Part shown: piece by piece, positions 27,001 to 35,700 of the stretch | Position numbering within the stretch: the stretch's first letter is position 1 | How the letters are laid out: every line of letters begins with the position of its first letter | Assembly (NCBI GenBank): GCA_903895695.1 | Contig: CAITUY010000160.1 | Location: forward strand, 31,003-95,002 | Source of the DNA: an uncultured bacterium | GTDB taxonomy: Bacteria > Verrucomicrobiota > Kiritimatiellia > CAIKKV01 > CAITUY01 | DNA: 64,000 nt | Direction: 5' to 3' | The notes under the pieces: generated by a model | Seen by the model: the letters and a program-made list of their open reading frames with translations, nothing else | The model's database searches: none | Told to the model about the DNA's origin: nothing | Translations under genes and position numbers: made by a program

Positions 27001-28297
27001 CAACTACCAAACCATCGTCTGCGCGGATGGCTCCCTCAACGTGTGCGGCCAGCCGTATCGCGTCCTGCCGGACCTGACGATCGCGGGTGGCCCGGTCACG
27101 GCCAGGCCGTCGGACTACATCCCGCCTGTCAACGGCCGCCTGATCACACAGGCCCTGCACCCCGCCGGTTCGGCCGTCTCCACCTCGGCCGTAGGCGAAG
27201 TCGTCATGCAAGTGGGCGACAACGGCATCTGGTCGCTGTGCAGCGTGAGGGACTGCGTTATGCTCGACCAGATCTTCACCGGCTCCGACGGCAGTTGGGG
27301 GTCCGATCTGCCGCCGCAACGCGGCATCGAGGTGACCGGCCGCCGCCACGACCAGGAAACTTTCTTCGGCCACTTCATCAAGGCGCAGAACGGCAAGTAC
27401 TACACGGTGGCCGGCAAAGGATTCCACGCGATCTCGCGCATCGAGGGCCTGGACGACTTCCGCGTCGCCGCGACGCCGGTGACCGTCACGGCCGCTGATT
27501 TCGCGGCCAACCAGAAGCTGCGCCAGCAACTCGCGAGCCGCGAGAAGGCGCGGGGCGACAACAAGACGCGCGGCATCAACCGGAAATTCGTGGCAGGGCC
27601 GCTGACCGCACTCACGGGCAAAGCGGCCGTGGACGGATCGGTTAACGAATGGACGCACTGGGAGGCACTGGACCCGCAAAGCAACCCGAACGACCCGCCC
27701 TCGACCGTGTTCTTCAGTGCCGCCTACGACGACCGCGGCCTTACCCTGGCCTACCGCGGAGCCACGCGGACAGGCAATCGCAATGACGACCCCGCCTACC
27801 TCTTCAAGGACGGCTTCGCGCTCGACGTGCGCTACCGCATCGACAGCGACAAGAAGACCGGCGACGTCATCAAAGGCGACCGCCGCATCGTTTTCGGCAA
27901 GAACAAATCCCGGTGGATCGCCGTGCTGTACGACTACGTCAACCCCGACGCTCCGCCCGGCAGGGCCGTGGACTTCACGTCGCCGGTCGTCAGCACGCAT
28001 GTCGCGGCCGTCACTGTCCTCCCCGCCGGCGAGGTGCCACTCGTATTCCGGGACAACGCCTTGCCGGAAAGCAACCAGTGGGGCTTTGAGGCATTCCTCC
28101 CGTGGAAACTGATGGGCTTTGACGCGCGGCCGACCCGGGCGATCCGATTCGACGCCGGCATCATGATCCCCGATTCGGGCGGCATCACCGTGGAGAAGCG
28201 GATGGCCTGGGCCGATCCCGGTCCCCTGCCCATCAGCGACGTGGGCTACGAAGCGCAGATCGCGCCCGAGTTGTGGGGTACTCTGGACTGGAAGTGA
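24089..28297 (+). CDS. Large secreted beta-propeller protein with FlgD-like and CBM9-like domains
   Basis: The ATG follows GGAG at good spacing and opens a signal peptide ending near TAAAQ (residues 1-24). The 1402-aa protein then has a FlgD-like immunoglobulin domain (about 35-100: SLGLYTPGGQLVR, ARWDGMDLWGN), a long propeller-like body with NHL-type segments (ANGVAVDKNGKVWIAES), a calcium-loop-like DRNGDGKY, and a C-terminal DOMON/CBM9-like module (about 1170-1400: AVDGSVNEWTHW, AAYDDRGLTLAYRG). FlgD-like domains are often linked to secreted enzymes in these bacteria. No catalytic residues were identified. It may be a surface or periplasmic carbohydrate-binding protein. The 125 bases upstream, after the regulator stop, should hold its promoter. 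Confidence 0.65.
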   Translation: MTPFQCFRLTLSLIAAGAVTAAAQTVLPGTQGATGIPVSMPCDGKASLGLYTPGGQLVRILAQAVSLKQGAYTARWDGMDLWGNLLPAGTPLQAKLIAGPGLKAYYEFTAGLGDTDPKDTPWLTKPVGEGLAMRTGGWMGDHTGPGAAAAYGDKVFLGSALVEYGHPLMACDLDGHKLWGGRLAGWDGPSQLFAMGTSVFARVKNSVFRLDPDTYESARLFDTATNEIQVMGAGAGKFVILLDNPASHASPFRYAVKHDDIAFNVAVPSASGDSAADFQLSGTKQFSTVFSGDGGHFQTGLAPKAQGGAWHVVVPFKKPVTFGTIVLETMDGVGSVEAYTLKAGTTYDAGRDSPVGAAGSSPLGTGLAGLDSNWELFARTGFSQRVVFLTAPAALPTTGALYLRFLPARGKSTDTQPTLALCRLLDARMVAAPAPATVSLPAGAQVRTNLPAGWDFRTPTPVNEDNAARIVIDYGQPLTCDGVLFLNNTSTRTAIDVFKGTGVPAADGEGWEQVTELKVGGGGKTGHPSASKLHRNTFAAFPTTVTTRALRLRVMGAYASGKVGMARPPDDPQRVDCDLMLPIRLLAARDTPLPQVCQVRDIAGQVLSSEPGDYGDIRLITVADDGAIYTVRGSNALCRTEFKQGAARHTPLNTTDLVTPGCLSVVRNELVLGDANRVCFLDRNGKLLRRIGTGAYARGPWDRNRLGYANGVAVDKNGKVWIAESSYSPKRISRFNQDGHCEKEFFGPPQYGGGGWLDPNLKSFYYHGMEFELDWANGTSRLKNLNDRQYTDETPAMDGSSFGYTQIGRPIYLGERRYVVGDPGVQFGPGVVVCLLDGPVWKPCAVMGSAKDNPFLVRKAVWKDHWLKQNLAGKLFIWLDRNGDGKYQVDEVEVFAKDETPGNPFDGGYWGSFIGPDLTVWSGSARLAPSGFTAQGVPLYERKNIQGFKYETLAPLYEKSQSYGSRATSGPNYQTIVCADGSLNVCGQPYRVLPDLTIAGGPVTARPSDYIPPVNGRLITQALHPAGSAVSTSAVGEVVMQVGDNGIWSLCSVRDCVMLDQIFTGSDGSWGSDLPPQRGIEVTGRRHDQETFFGHFIKAQNGKYYTVAGKGFHAISRIEGLDDFRVAATPVTVTAADFAANQKLRQQLASREKARGDNKTRGINRKFVAGPLTALTGKAAVDGSVNEWTHWEALDPQSNPNDPPSTVFFSAAYDDRGLTLAYRGATRTGNRNDDPAYLFKDGFALDVRYRIDSDKKTGDVIKGDRRIVFGKNKSRWIAVLYDYVNPDAPPGRAVDFTSPVVSTHVAAVTVLPAGEVPLVFRDNALPESNQWGFEAFLPWKLMGFDARPTRAIRFDAGIMIPDSGGITVEKRMAWADPGPLPISDVGYEAQIAPELWGTLDWK

Positions 28298-28341
28298 CCC
28301 GCGCACGTCGGCGACGGAAACAGTTCACGATTAGCATGCTG

Positions 28342-28358
28342 GCGACGCGTTGCGTCGC
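28342..28358. promoter_or_regulatory. Perfect inverted repeat upstream of the 28378 gene
   Basis: GCGACGC-GTT-GCGTCGC is a perfect 7-bp inverted repeat. It is nested with a second symmetric stretch, TTGCGTCGCAA (28350-28360), in the 80-base gap between two plus-strand genes, ending 19 bases before the ATG. It could be an operator for the second gene or an RNA hairpin affecting its translation. No T-run follows, so it does not look like a terminator. Confidence 0.4.
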
Positions 28359-28377
28359 AATCAACGGGTGAGAGGTC

Positions 28378-29367
28378 ATGGCAGACACGATTGACGAGGC
28401 GGAGAAACTGGTAAGGGCCTGCAAGGCGCCGGCCCGCTACCTGACGCATGTAGCGGCCTTCTCCGCTCAACAGGAATCATTCGAATTCACGGCTAACGGC
28501 AAGACCGAAACGAGACGGTTCTGGACGATCAAGGACGGAACCCATTACGTTGCCGTCGTCGAAGAGTCCATGTGCCAGCTCGACATGATCACGTTCAGCC
28601 CTACCCAGGCGCCGGACAAACCGCCCTTTGCGCCGGACGAATACACATGGGAATCGCTGCTCGGCACACGCATCACCACAACACCCTGGTACGGCGACAT
28701 GCGGCCCACCGGTGACACGCGGGAGTTCGGATTCGGCGGCGGCGGCAGGACTCTGACGCTCACAGTTAAGGAGTCATGGACGAAGACCCGCAGAGCCGAA
28801 TCGTCCTGCGTCATGGTCCTGCGAGTCGATCCCGTGCTGGGTTACGTGTGGGACATCGCCACCGCGTTGGCGACCAGCGTCGGCACGGATGCGAAAGGAC
28901 AGCCGGATCGAATTGAGTTCTTCAACTGGCAGGTCAAAGTCACCCGTCTGGGGCGGCGCAACGACCGTCCATGGCCGGTCGCCTGGACGCACGAACGCAC
29001 CGTCTTTCACCGCAGCGACGACAAGCTCGTCGGGTTCTATATGAATCCTGACGCCAATGGGCGCGGGAAGTACAGGCGGACCGAAGTCAAGGACGGGGGG
29101 TACGTCGCCATGTTGCCGGATGAGGACGGATGGGGAGTGGCGCTGGTACATCGCGAGAAGAGCGCCGCCTCCTGCGGCAACGCCACGTGCGACATGTGGG
29201 CGGATTCGCACAACTACCTCGCACTGCCCGCCAGACCCGACGCAGACGGCGTGTTTCGCCTGGCAGCCAAGTGGCGCTTCCAAGCACTGCCGCCAGAAGC
29301 CGTGGCCGAGATCCTGAGGTGGGTCGAGATGGACGAACTAGGGCACGACACGGACGTTGCCTGCTGA
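28378..29367 (+). CDS. Protein of unknown function
   Basis: I do not recognise this 329-aa product. It has no signal peptide or membrane segment. The sequence is rich in aromatic and charged residues with an alternating beta-strand look (for example SFEFTANGKTETRRFWTIKD near the N-terminus), consistent with a beta-sandwich. Several short motifs with paired histidine and aspartate occur late (residues 255-300). A GAGAGG lies just upstream of the ATG, closer than usual. It follows the propeller gene by 80 bases in the same direction, with an inverted repeat between them. Its last 30 bases overlap the end of the convergent sialidase-like gene. It may act on sugars given its neighbours, but that is only context. 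Confidence 0.6.
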   Translation: MADTIDEAEKLVRACKAPARYLTHVAAFSAQQESFEFTANGKTETRRFWTIKDGTHYVAVVEESMCQLDMITFSPTQAPDKPPFAPDEYTWESLLGTRITTTPWYGDMRPTGDTREFGFGGGGRTLTLTVKESWTKTRRAESSCVMVLRVDPVLGYVWDIATALATSVGTDAKGQPDRIEFFNWQVKVTRLGRRNDRPWPVAWTHERTVFHRSDDKLVGFYMNPDANGRGKYRRTEVKDGGYVAMLPDEDGWGVALVHREKSAASCGNATCDMWADSHNYLALPARPDADGVFRLAAKWRFQALPPEAVAEILRWVEMDELGHDTDVAC

Positions 29368-30720
29368 GGCGGGAGTCATCGCGTCCAGAACACGCGCCGG
29401 AATCTCGTCGAGGACAATGTGTTCCTTGTTAATGTTGTAACAAACGAAAAACCGGCCATCCCGTTCAACAAACTGCGGCATGCTGATCCCCGTCTTGAGG
29501 TTCACCTCGCCGCGGTCGTCCACTTCCGCCAGGACGCGGGGCTTGCCGAACATGAGCCCGGCGTTGCGTGTCTCGCCGGGGATCTCGCACCCCACGACAA
29601 ACCACTGGGGATTGCGCGTACGGCCGTTGCCTTCCCAAACGTGTTTGGCTCGGCGCTGACTGCCATCGTTATTGGTGAAGAGCAGGACGAGCCGGCCGTC
29701 GCTGGTTCTGGCTATGGGACACATGGTCATCGGGTGCCTGATGGGTTCACCACCCGGCCCGTAGCACAGGGGCTCGACCGGCGTCCAAGTCCTGCCGCGG
29801 TCGGCCGTGACGGTGTACCCCGGCGACCCCAGAAAGGTTCTCCCCACGCCGAGCCACCGCCCACCGGCAAGCGGCACGACCGTCATTTCCTGGAAATTGA
29901 AGGCCGACTGCTCGGGCAGGCCGTCGAACACTGCGAGTAGCCGGGCCAGGGCCGGATTGTCCCGGTGCTTCCACACATCCGCACGGATCCCGCGAGGCCC
30001 GGCCGGCCAAAGGGGAAAACGCAATTTCGCCGGGTCCGTCTCGGTGAGGATATTTTCGCAACGGATCACGCTGACTTCGGCCGCATTCAACATCCAGGCT
30101 CGTCGCAGCAGACCGGTACGCTGGCAATGGGAGATCGGCAGGATCACATCGCCCTCCGGCATAATTTGCGGCGGGTGATTCAGCCAGCCGTGGAAACGGC
30201 CGGGAAAGATATTGATGTCCCGATCCGGCAGGTCCACGCGAAGCCGGTCGGACCAGGTCGCGCCGCGATCATCCGAATGGATGAACCAGAGATTGCCGCT
30301 GTCGTAAAACGGGTCCGGGAAAGCGGCCTCCTGGTTCCCCGCGTGGTAGAAGACATAAATCCGATTCGTGCCGGGCACCAGGAACGGCACCGCGTAAGCG
30401 CGCCGCTCTTCCCGCGTGGACCTGAAGATGGACTTCGGTGCAGTCCAGGTGCGGCCCCTGTCGCGGCTTGTGGCAAAGACCAGGCCTTCATCCAACGCAT
30501 GTTCGTAACTGCCTTGCGACCAGGTCGTGAACCAAGTGCCGTCTGTCAGAACAAGGGTGCAGTTCGACTCGTTTTTGCACACGGCGGCGATCCCGGGCGC
30601 AATCCCCGGCTTGAGGATGCCGTTTGCGTCAAAGGCCATACCCTCGACCGGCGGGTGGCAAAAGACATCGCTGTAGGCAAACGGCCGTTTTCGCATGATC
30701 TTTTGAATCGCCGGATTCAT
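29338..30720 (-). CDS. Sialidase/BNR-repeat (six-bladed propeller) family protein
   Basis: The 460-aa protein carries three Asp-box motifs: SRDRGRTW (N-terminal third), SDDRGATW and TADRGRTW. These are typical of sialidase-type propellers. Such proteins include exo-sialidases and many glycosidases or lyases with other substrates; the arginine triad of true sialidases was not confirmed. No signal peptide is visible. The start (MNPAIQKIM) overlaps the TGA of a short upstream frame (ATGA). The 3' end overlaps the convergent gene by 30 bases. The preceding glycosidase gene ends 158 bases upstream on the same strand, so co-transcription is possible. Confidence 0.75.
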   Translation of the reverse strand: MNPAIQKIMRKRPFAYSDVFCHPPVEGMAFDANGILKPGIAPGIAAVCKNESNCTLVLTDGTWFTTWSQGSYEHALDEGLVFATSRDRGRTWTAPKSIFRSTREERRAYAVPFLVPGTNRIYVFYHAGNQEAAFPDPFYDSGNLWFIHSDDRGATWSDRLRVDLPDRDINIFPGRFHGWLNHPPQIMPEGDVILPISHCQRTGLLRRAWMLNAAEVSVIRCENILTETDPAKLRFPLWPAGPRGIRADVWKHRDNPALARLLAVFDGLPEQSAFNFQEMTVVPLAGGRWLGVGRTFLGSPGYTVTADRGRTWTPVEPLCYGPGGEPIRHPMTMCPIARTSDGRLVLLFTNNDGSQRRAKHVWEGNGRTRNPQWFVVGCEIPGETRNAGLMFGKPRVLAEVDDRGEVNLKTGISMPQFVERDGRFFVCYNINKEHIVLDEIPARVLDAMTPASAGNVRVVP

Positions 30721-30815
30721 AGCATTCGCCCAAGGCCCCCCTGCCGCCGCAGTGCGATGACGTCATACTCTGCCCGCACCCGGATGTCGCGGGCAGTCTC
30801 CGTGATCGCAGACAT
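30717..30815 (-). pseudogene. Short 32-codon frame, possible remnant of an FAD-oxidoreductase N-terminus
   Basis: This frame (MSAITETARDIRVRAEYDVI...) ends in a TGA that overlaps the start codon of the sialidase-like gene. The stretch ARDIRVRAEYDVI resembles the segment just before the GxGxxG loop in FAD-dependent oxidoreductases. In the other reading frame the next codons give CGGRGALGE, like a decayed CGGGPAG loop, which suggests a frameshift. It may be a gene remnant left by deletion. Alternatively it is a chance coupled leader peptide. Confidence 0.35.
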
Positions 30816-30878
30816 ACTTGCACTCTCTGTTGCGGCAAACCTTCCGGAACGATGGCGCCACGCTTCTTGAGCAAGGCC

Positions 30879-31823
30879 TTACTTACTCCACGGCGCCCTG
30901 CGACGGGGCGGTTCACGCAGGAACTCCAGGCCGTCGCGCAAGGAACCGTCGGCATTGAACCAGGCGTGAAATCCCTGATTATCCAGACCGTTGCCGTCGT
31001 AGCGGTCCCGGCGGGTCGAAATGGCTTTGCCTTCGCGCATGCCCCATCCCATCCAGCCATACCCGGCTTGCTCGAGAGCGGCGATGCTCCAACGCGCGCA
31101 TTCGGCGCGGCGCCCGTCATCGAGACAACCGGGGATGCATTCGTTACACAGCATGGGCTTGGCGTGCTTGTCCTGGACGCGCTTGCAGACGGCCAGCATC
31201 TCGTGCAGTTGCTCGGGCGTGCGGCCATAGGGGTGGCAGCAGAGCACATCGCAGAGCGGCGCATACCGGTCCATCTGTTCCTCAATCTGCATCACGCCAA
31301 TCGTGATCGGCTGTCTGGCGCCGCTCTTCCGCACTGTTTCGGCCACCTGCTTCAACCACTCGAACTCCTTCTCGTTGGAGGCGGAATCCAGGCCGGGGGC
31401 TTGCGGTTCGTTGCAGAGATCCCAGATGAGGATACGTTCGTCGGCGGCCAGCGGCTCCACCAAGGCACGAACATACGCCAGCTTCGGGCGCCAATCGCGG
31501 TGCAGATCCTCAATGTAGGTGCCGCCATAGTCGTACGTCGTGTCATGCCACCGGTTGAACAGGCAGGGCATGGTCGTCATGCCCTGCTCCGCGATGGCGC
31601 CCACGGCGTCGAGGAAACGTTCCGTCACAGCGTCCGGAGCGGCCATCCACGCCGTGAACTCGATCCAGAGCCGGATGCAGTTGGCATGGGCGCCCTGTGC
31701 AAGCGCCGCCTCTTCGCGGAAGCGCGCGCCGTTGTAATCCCACCAGGCCTGCTCGATCCGCGCCCCCCAAGACGGGACGATGTTGAAACCGCGCAGCCAG
31801 CCGTATTCCGTATAGTTGTGCAT
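30879..31823 (-). CDS. GH5-like cellulase-family glycoside hydrolase
   Basis: The start is ATG 31823 (MHNYTEYGWLRGFN), with GAGAGG six bases upstream; the longer frame to 31880 is a shadow. The 314-aa product is a single TIM barrel of clan GH-A type. RGFN is near the N-terminus, IRLWIEF follows, WDLCNEP has Glu139 as probable acid/base, and LCNE has Glu228 as probable nucleophile. The family cleaves beta-glucans, mannans and related beta-linked glycans. No signal peptide is present. The gene starts 41 bases after the aldolase stop. An exact subfamily or substrate cannot be assigned; close members act on beta-mannosides and glucosides. Confidence 0.75.
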   Translation of the reverse strand: MHNYTEYGWLRGFNIVPSWGARIEQAWWDYNGARFREEAALAQGAHANCIRLWIEFTAWMAAPDAVTERFLDAVGAIAEQGMTTMPCLFNRWHDTTYDYGGTYIEDLHRDWRPKLAYVRALVEPLAADERILIWDLCNEPQAPGLDSASNEKEFEWLKQVAETVRKSGARQPITIGVMQIEEQMDRYAPLCDVLCCHPYGRTPEQLHEMLAVCKRVQDKHAKPMLCNECIPGCLDDGRRAECARWSIAALEQAGYGWMGWGMREGKAISTRRDRYDGNGLDNQGFHAWFNADGSLRDGLEFLREPPRRRAPWSK

Positions 31824-31864
31824 CAGAAACCTCTCATGCCCGCCGCGCCTCTTAATCCGGGCGT

Positions 31865-32629
31865 TCAGCGGCGCGCGCACGCCAGGGCCTCGCGCGCGCC
31901 GGCGCTGAGGAACACAGTGTCGACACCGAGCGCCAGGAACGTAAAGCCGTCCTCAAGCGCCTGGGCGATGGCTGCGTCGGCGGGGATCACCACGTGCATG
32001 CCCGCCGACTTGCCGGCAGCGCGGCAGGCGTCGAGCACGCGCCGGCACCCCGCCTTCACCTGCGGGTGAGCCGTCTGCCCGGGAACACCATACGAGCCGC
32101 TGAGGTCATAGGGCCCGATGAAGACGCCGTCCACGCCCTCGACGGCCAGGATGGCGTCGATGTTCTCCACTCCCTGGCGCGACTCGATCATGACCACCAC
32201 GGCTAGGTCGTCGTTGGCCGTCGCCGCGTAGGCGGCGAAGTCCGTGCCCCAGTTGTTCATGCGCGAGAAGCAGAATCCCCGCACGCCGCGCGGCGGGTAC
32301 TTGGCCGCGCTCACGGCCCGCTCGGCATCCTCGGCCGTGTGAATGAGCGGCACGATGACTCCCTGCGCGCCCAAGTCCAGCACCTGGCGGATCGCGAGGG
32401 TGTCGTTTTCGCGAACGCGCGCCAGCGGCGCTACGCCACGCCCATGCATCGCGCGCGCCAGCCCCGCAAACCCGGCGTTATCGATATCGGTGTGCTCCAT
32501 GTCGGCCGCGATCCAGTTGAAGCCGGCGTTGGCCAGCACCTCGGCCACGGCCGGGTGCCCGACCTGGATCCAGGTACCGAGCGTCACGTGGCGTTCCAGC
32601 AATGCGAGTCGTACAGGGTTGTGGGTCAC
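31865..32629 (-). CDS. HpcH/HpaI-type class II aldolase (2-keto-3-deoxy sugar-acid aldolase-like)
   Basis: The start chosen is GTG 32629 because GGAAGG lies nine bases upstream and family members start at this point; an in-frame ATG is at 32677. The 254-aa product has the family residues: His46 in DMEHTDID, Arg72 in ARVREND, and metal ligands Glu149 (MIES) and Asp175 (GPYDLSGS). These enzymes split 2-keto-3-deoxy acids, such as the rhamnonate, glucarate or 4-hydroxy-2-oxo-heptanedioate types, into pyruvate and an aldehyde using a divalent metal. Next to a GH78 rhamnosidase and uronate-type enzymes, a role in breakdown of rhamnose- or uronate-derived keto-deoxy acids is plausible. Confidence 0.88.
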   Translation of the reverse strand: MTHNPVRLALLERHVTLGTWIQVGHPAVAEVLANAGFNWIAADMEHTDIDNAGFAGLARAMHGRGVAPLARVRENDTLAIRQVLDLGAQGVIVPLIHTAEDAERAVSAAKYPPRGVRGFCFSRMNNWGTDFAAYAATANDDLAVVVMIESRQGVENIDAILAVEGVDGVFIGPYDLSGSYGVPGQTAHPQVKAGCRRVLDACRAAGKSAGMHVVIPADAAIAQALEDGFTFLALGVDTVFLSAGAREALACARR

Positions 32630-32730
32630 GTCATACCGCCTTCCATGCTCGTGCCAGGCACTCCCAGCCGTCGGCAATTACGATCCCGTACTGTGCTTCC
32701 CGGTTCCCGCCTGCCCGCGGCAAACCCGGC

Positions 32731-35700
32731 TCAGCGCTTGAACACCTCGATCGACTTCACGGACGGCACGTCCGTCCAGCCGTTCAAGTCGGGCCAGAGG
32801 GTCAGACGCAGCCGGCTGGCGGTGACGGGCGGGAACTCGTGCACGGACACTTCCGTATCGTTGTCGCGCCGCTCCTCGATCAGACCATAGCGACTGCCAT
32901 CCCAGTACTCAAGCGTGTACCAGGGACGAATCTCACGACGGTTCGCCCACACGACGCGCGCGGCATCGAAGGTCGCCGGGGCCTTGTCCCACGCGAGTTC
33001 GAACTGGCGCTGGCGACCGTCTGCCCCGAGCCATCGCGCGGCGGGCGCTGCTCCCAGGTTTTCCTTGCCCGCCACCGCGCGATCGAAGGACGCCAGGCGG
33101 TCGCGCTGGGCCGCGTCGGCCTGCCGGGCGCGCACATACGCCGCATTCATCCCCTCCGTGGCGCGCGAGACTTCGCTCTCGGCCAGCGGCGCGTCGTGAA
33201 ACGCCACCAGGCTCCACGTGCCGAGGTCATATTGGTGGAAGTGGAAACGAGGAATGTCGGCCCAAGTCGAGAAGTGTTCGCCCGACGCGTCACCGAGCTT
33301 AGCCACGCGGACCAGGTTCGCCGGCCAGCAGGTGCCGTCCTTGGGCGCCTCCTTCGCGAGCATCGCGAGCGGGAAGCGGGCCTCCAACGTCCAGCCGTCG
33401 GGCCGATACGCGGTCTTGCACGCGAACTCGGCGTTGGTCATCACCTCGTGAGCGTTGACCCGCCGGATCTTCAGCGGGCCCCAGACGTACCCGGCGGAAT
33501 TCACGAGGGTTTGACGGTAATAGGGCGGCGCTTCGGGCGCGAAGAAGATCTCGACCACGTCGCGGTAGACGAACTCCTTGTCTTTGGCATCGGCTTCCCG
33601 GGTCTTCGCGATATCCGGTTCTATGCAGGTGACGCCCAGGTATAGAAACCGATCGTCCCAGCCCATCCGAAAGCGCGTAGGACACTGCAGGGCCAGCCGG
33701 CCGGGATGCTCGGCGTTGACCCGCGTTGCGACAATGTGAAAACCCGCCATCTCGGGGACGGTCTGCCAGGCCGCATCGTCGAGCGTGCCGTCGATGACCG
33801 GGGCCGTCTTCATGCGATAGCACGGATAGGGGCGCTCAGCCTGCGTCTTCCACTGCGCGTGCTGCCAGGTCCACTCGGTGTCATACTTCGCCAGGGCCAC
33901 GCGCTGCTTGACATACCAGGTGCCGGCCTTCTTTTCGGCCTCCTGAAGGGCCGCACGCAGTGGAACGATCAGCCCACCCTCGAACAGCCGCGGGTCGGGC
34001 GCGCTGGTGTCGATGGAATTGGTCAACGCGGCTTTCTCCAGCAGTTCATACCACCGGAGCATCGGCTCCCAGGCCTCGCCGTAGTACCCGCGGAAGAAAT
34101 CCTGGAGGATTGTGTCCGCTTTCTCATCCGGCCGCCACGTTGTGCGGGCAAAGGCGTACAAGCCCCAAGGCCAGTGGATCTGCGGACCGTAGAGCTGCGT
34201 GGACACCTGGCGGATGCCCAAGTCACGGTAGAAGCGATTCTGGTCCACGAGGGCCCGGACATTCGGGACCACCAGATTCTTCTCTCCCGCAGGATTCCCG
34301 AATGTGGTGTCCGAGTAGATCAGGACGTAGCTCCAGATGCCGAGGGAGCCGCAGTGCGACGGCCAGGCCTTGAGATTGTCGCGGATCTTCGCGTTCTGGG
34401 GCGCATCCACGGGCAGCGGCGCCCACCACGGGCACATATCCACAAGCACGTTGCCGGGCAGGTGCGCGATCAGCTTGGGTGTCCGCTCGTGGTTGGCGTA
34501 GGCCAGGGTCTTCAGGAACAGATCGGGATGATCCTGCTTGAGCCGTTTCGCCAGGGCCTCAATCAGGTGAAAATGGCGGTCGGCGTAGTCCCACGTGCCG
34601 CTCGACTCCTCCGCGCCGTCGGGATCGACGCGCTCGGGTTTGCCGAACACCTTTTCGCAGCGGGGACACTCGCAGAAGGACGGCGAGTCGTTCGGGTGGA
34701 CGCTGAAGCCCTGGACGGGGGGCAGGTTCTGCTTGGCGCGGCTGGCGATTGCGGCATCGATCTTCTGCGTGATGAATTCGGGCAGGTCCGGGTCGGAGGT
34801 ACAAGGCACATCGTATGCGCCTTTCCGATATGGTCCGGGCCACCAGTCGGGATGGAGCTTCTTCTGACCCTCGAGGATGTCATTCATCGTGTGCGCCCAG
34901 CCGAACCCGCAGTTCATGCGAGGCACCGTGCCGAGCGCATAGCCGCGGTCCACTCTCAGGTTGAACCCCTGGTGCATCTGGAAGCGGCTGAAAGCATCCG
35001 GCGACAGGCCCACCACCGCGGGATCGATGAAGCCACGGGTACTGAAGGGAGGTCGGTAGGCGATGGGGAGCACGGAGAGGTCAAGCTTGCCCCGCGCCGG
35101 AACCCAGTCGCCATGGGCGTCGGGATAGAGCCAACGCACCCCCTGGCTGTGCAGGAATTCATAGGCGCCATACAGCACGGCCCGCGCCGTGGGACCGGAG
35201 ATGCGAAGCTCGTCGCCGTCCCGCACGACCGACACGTCGTCCAGGTTCTTGGGGTCCGGCTCGGGGTTGGGAATCTGCTCCGGCGGCGGGGTAACCAGGC
35301 GGATATGCAGCCCCTTGATCGGGGCCGCGTCCTCGGCGGCCACGAGATCGACCGGAGTATCCGTCAGCGCCATAAGATAGTACTGGAGGTCCGTGGCGGC
35401 CAGGCGCAGCGGACTGACGGATGCGGCGTGGATGGCCGGGTCCGGGAGAAACGCGCGGTCGAGCACCACGGCCAAGCGCTTGGCCGGCGTCACGTCCCGG
35501 GCGGCATGGATCTCCATTTCGGCAATGGCCCACGGCAGGCCGGAGCCGTTCGGTCCGATCGCCAACTTGACGAAACGCCCCTTGGCCGGGGCAAAACGCA
35601 GATCGGTTTCGATCCGCAACACCGGGATGCTCCCGTTGTCCTGCTTGTCGGCCTTGGGCAACGAATCCTCGCTGGCCACCAAGCGCAGCGTGTCGGGCGA

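Noticed and set aside
29338..30720. Calling the Asp-box protein a true sialidase
   Set aside because: Asp-box propellers have many activities, and the arginine triad and catalytic Tyr/Glu could not be confirmed by eye.
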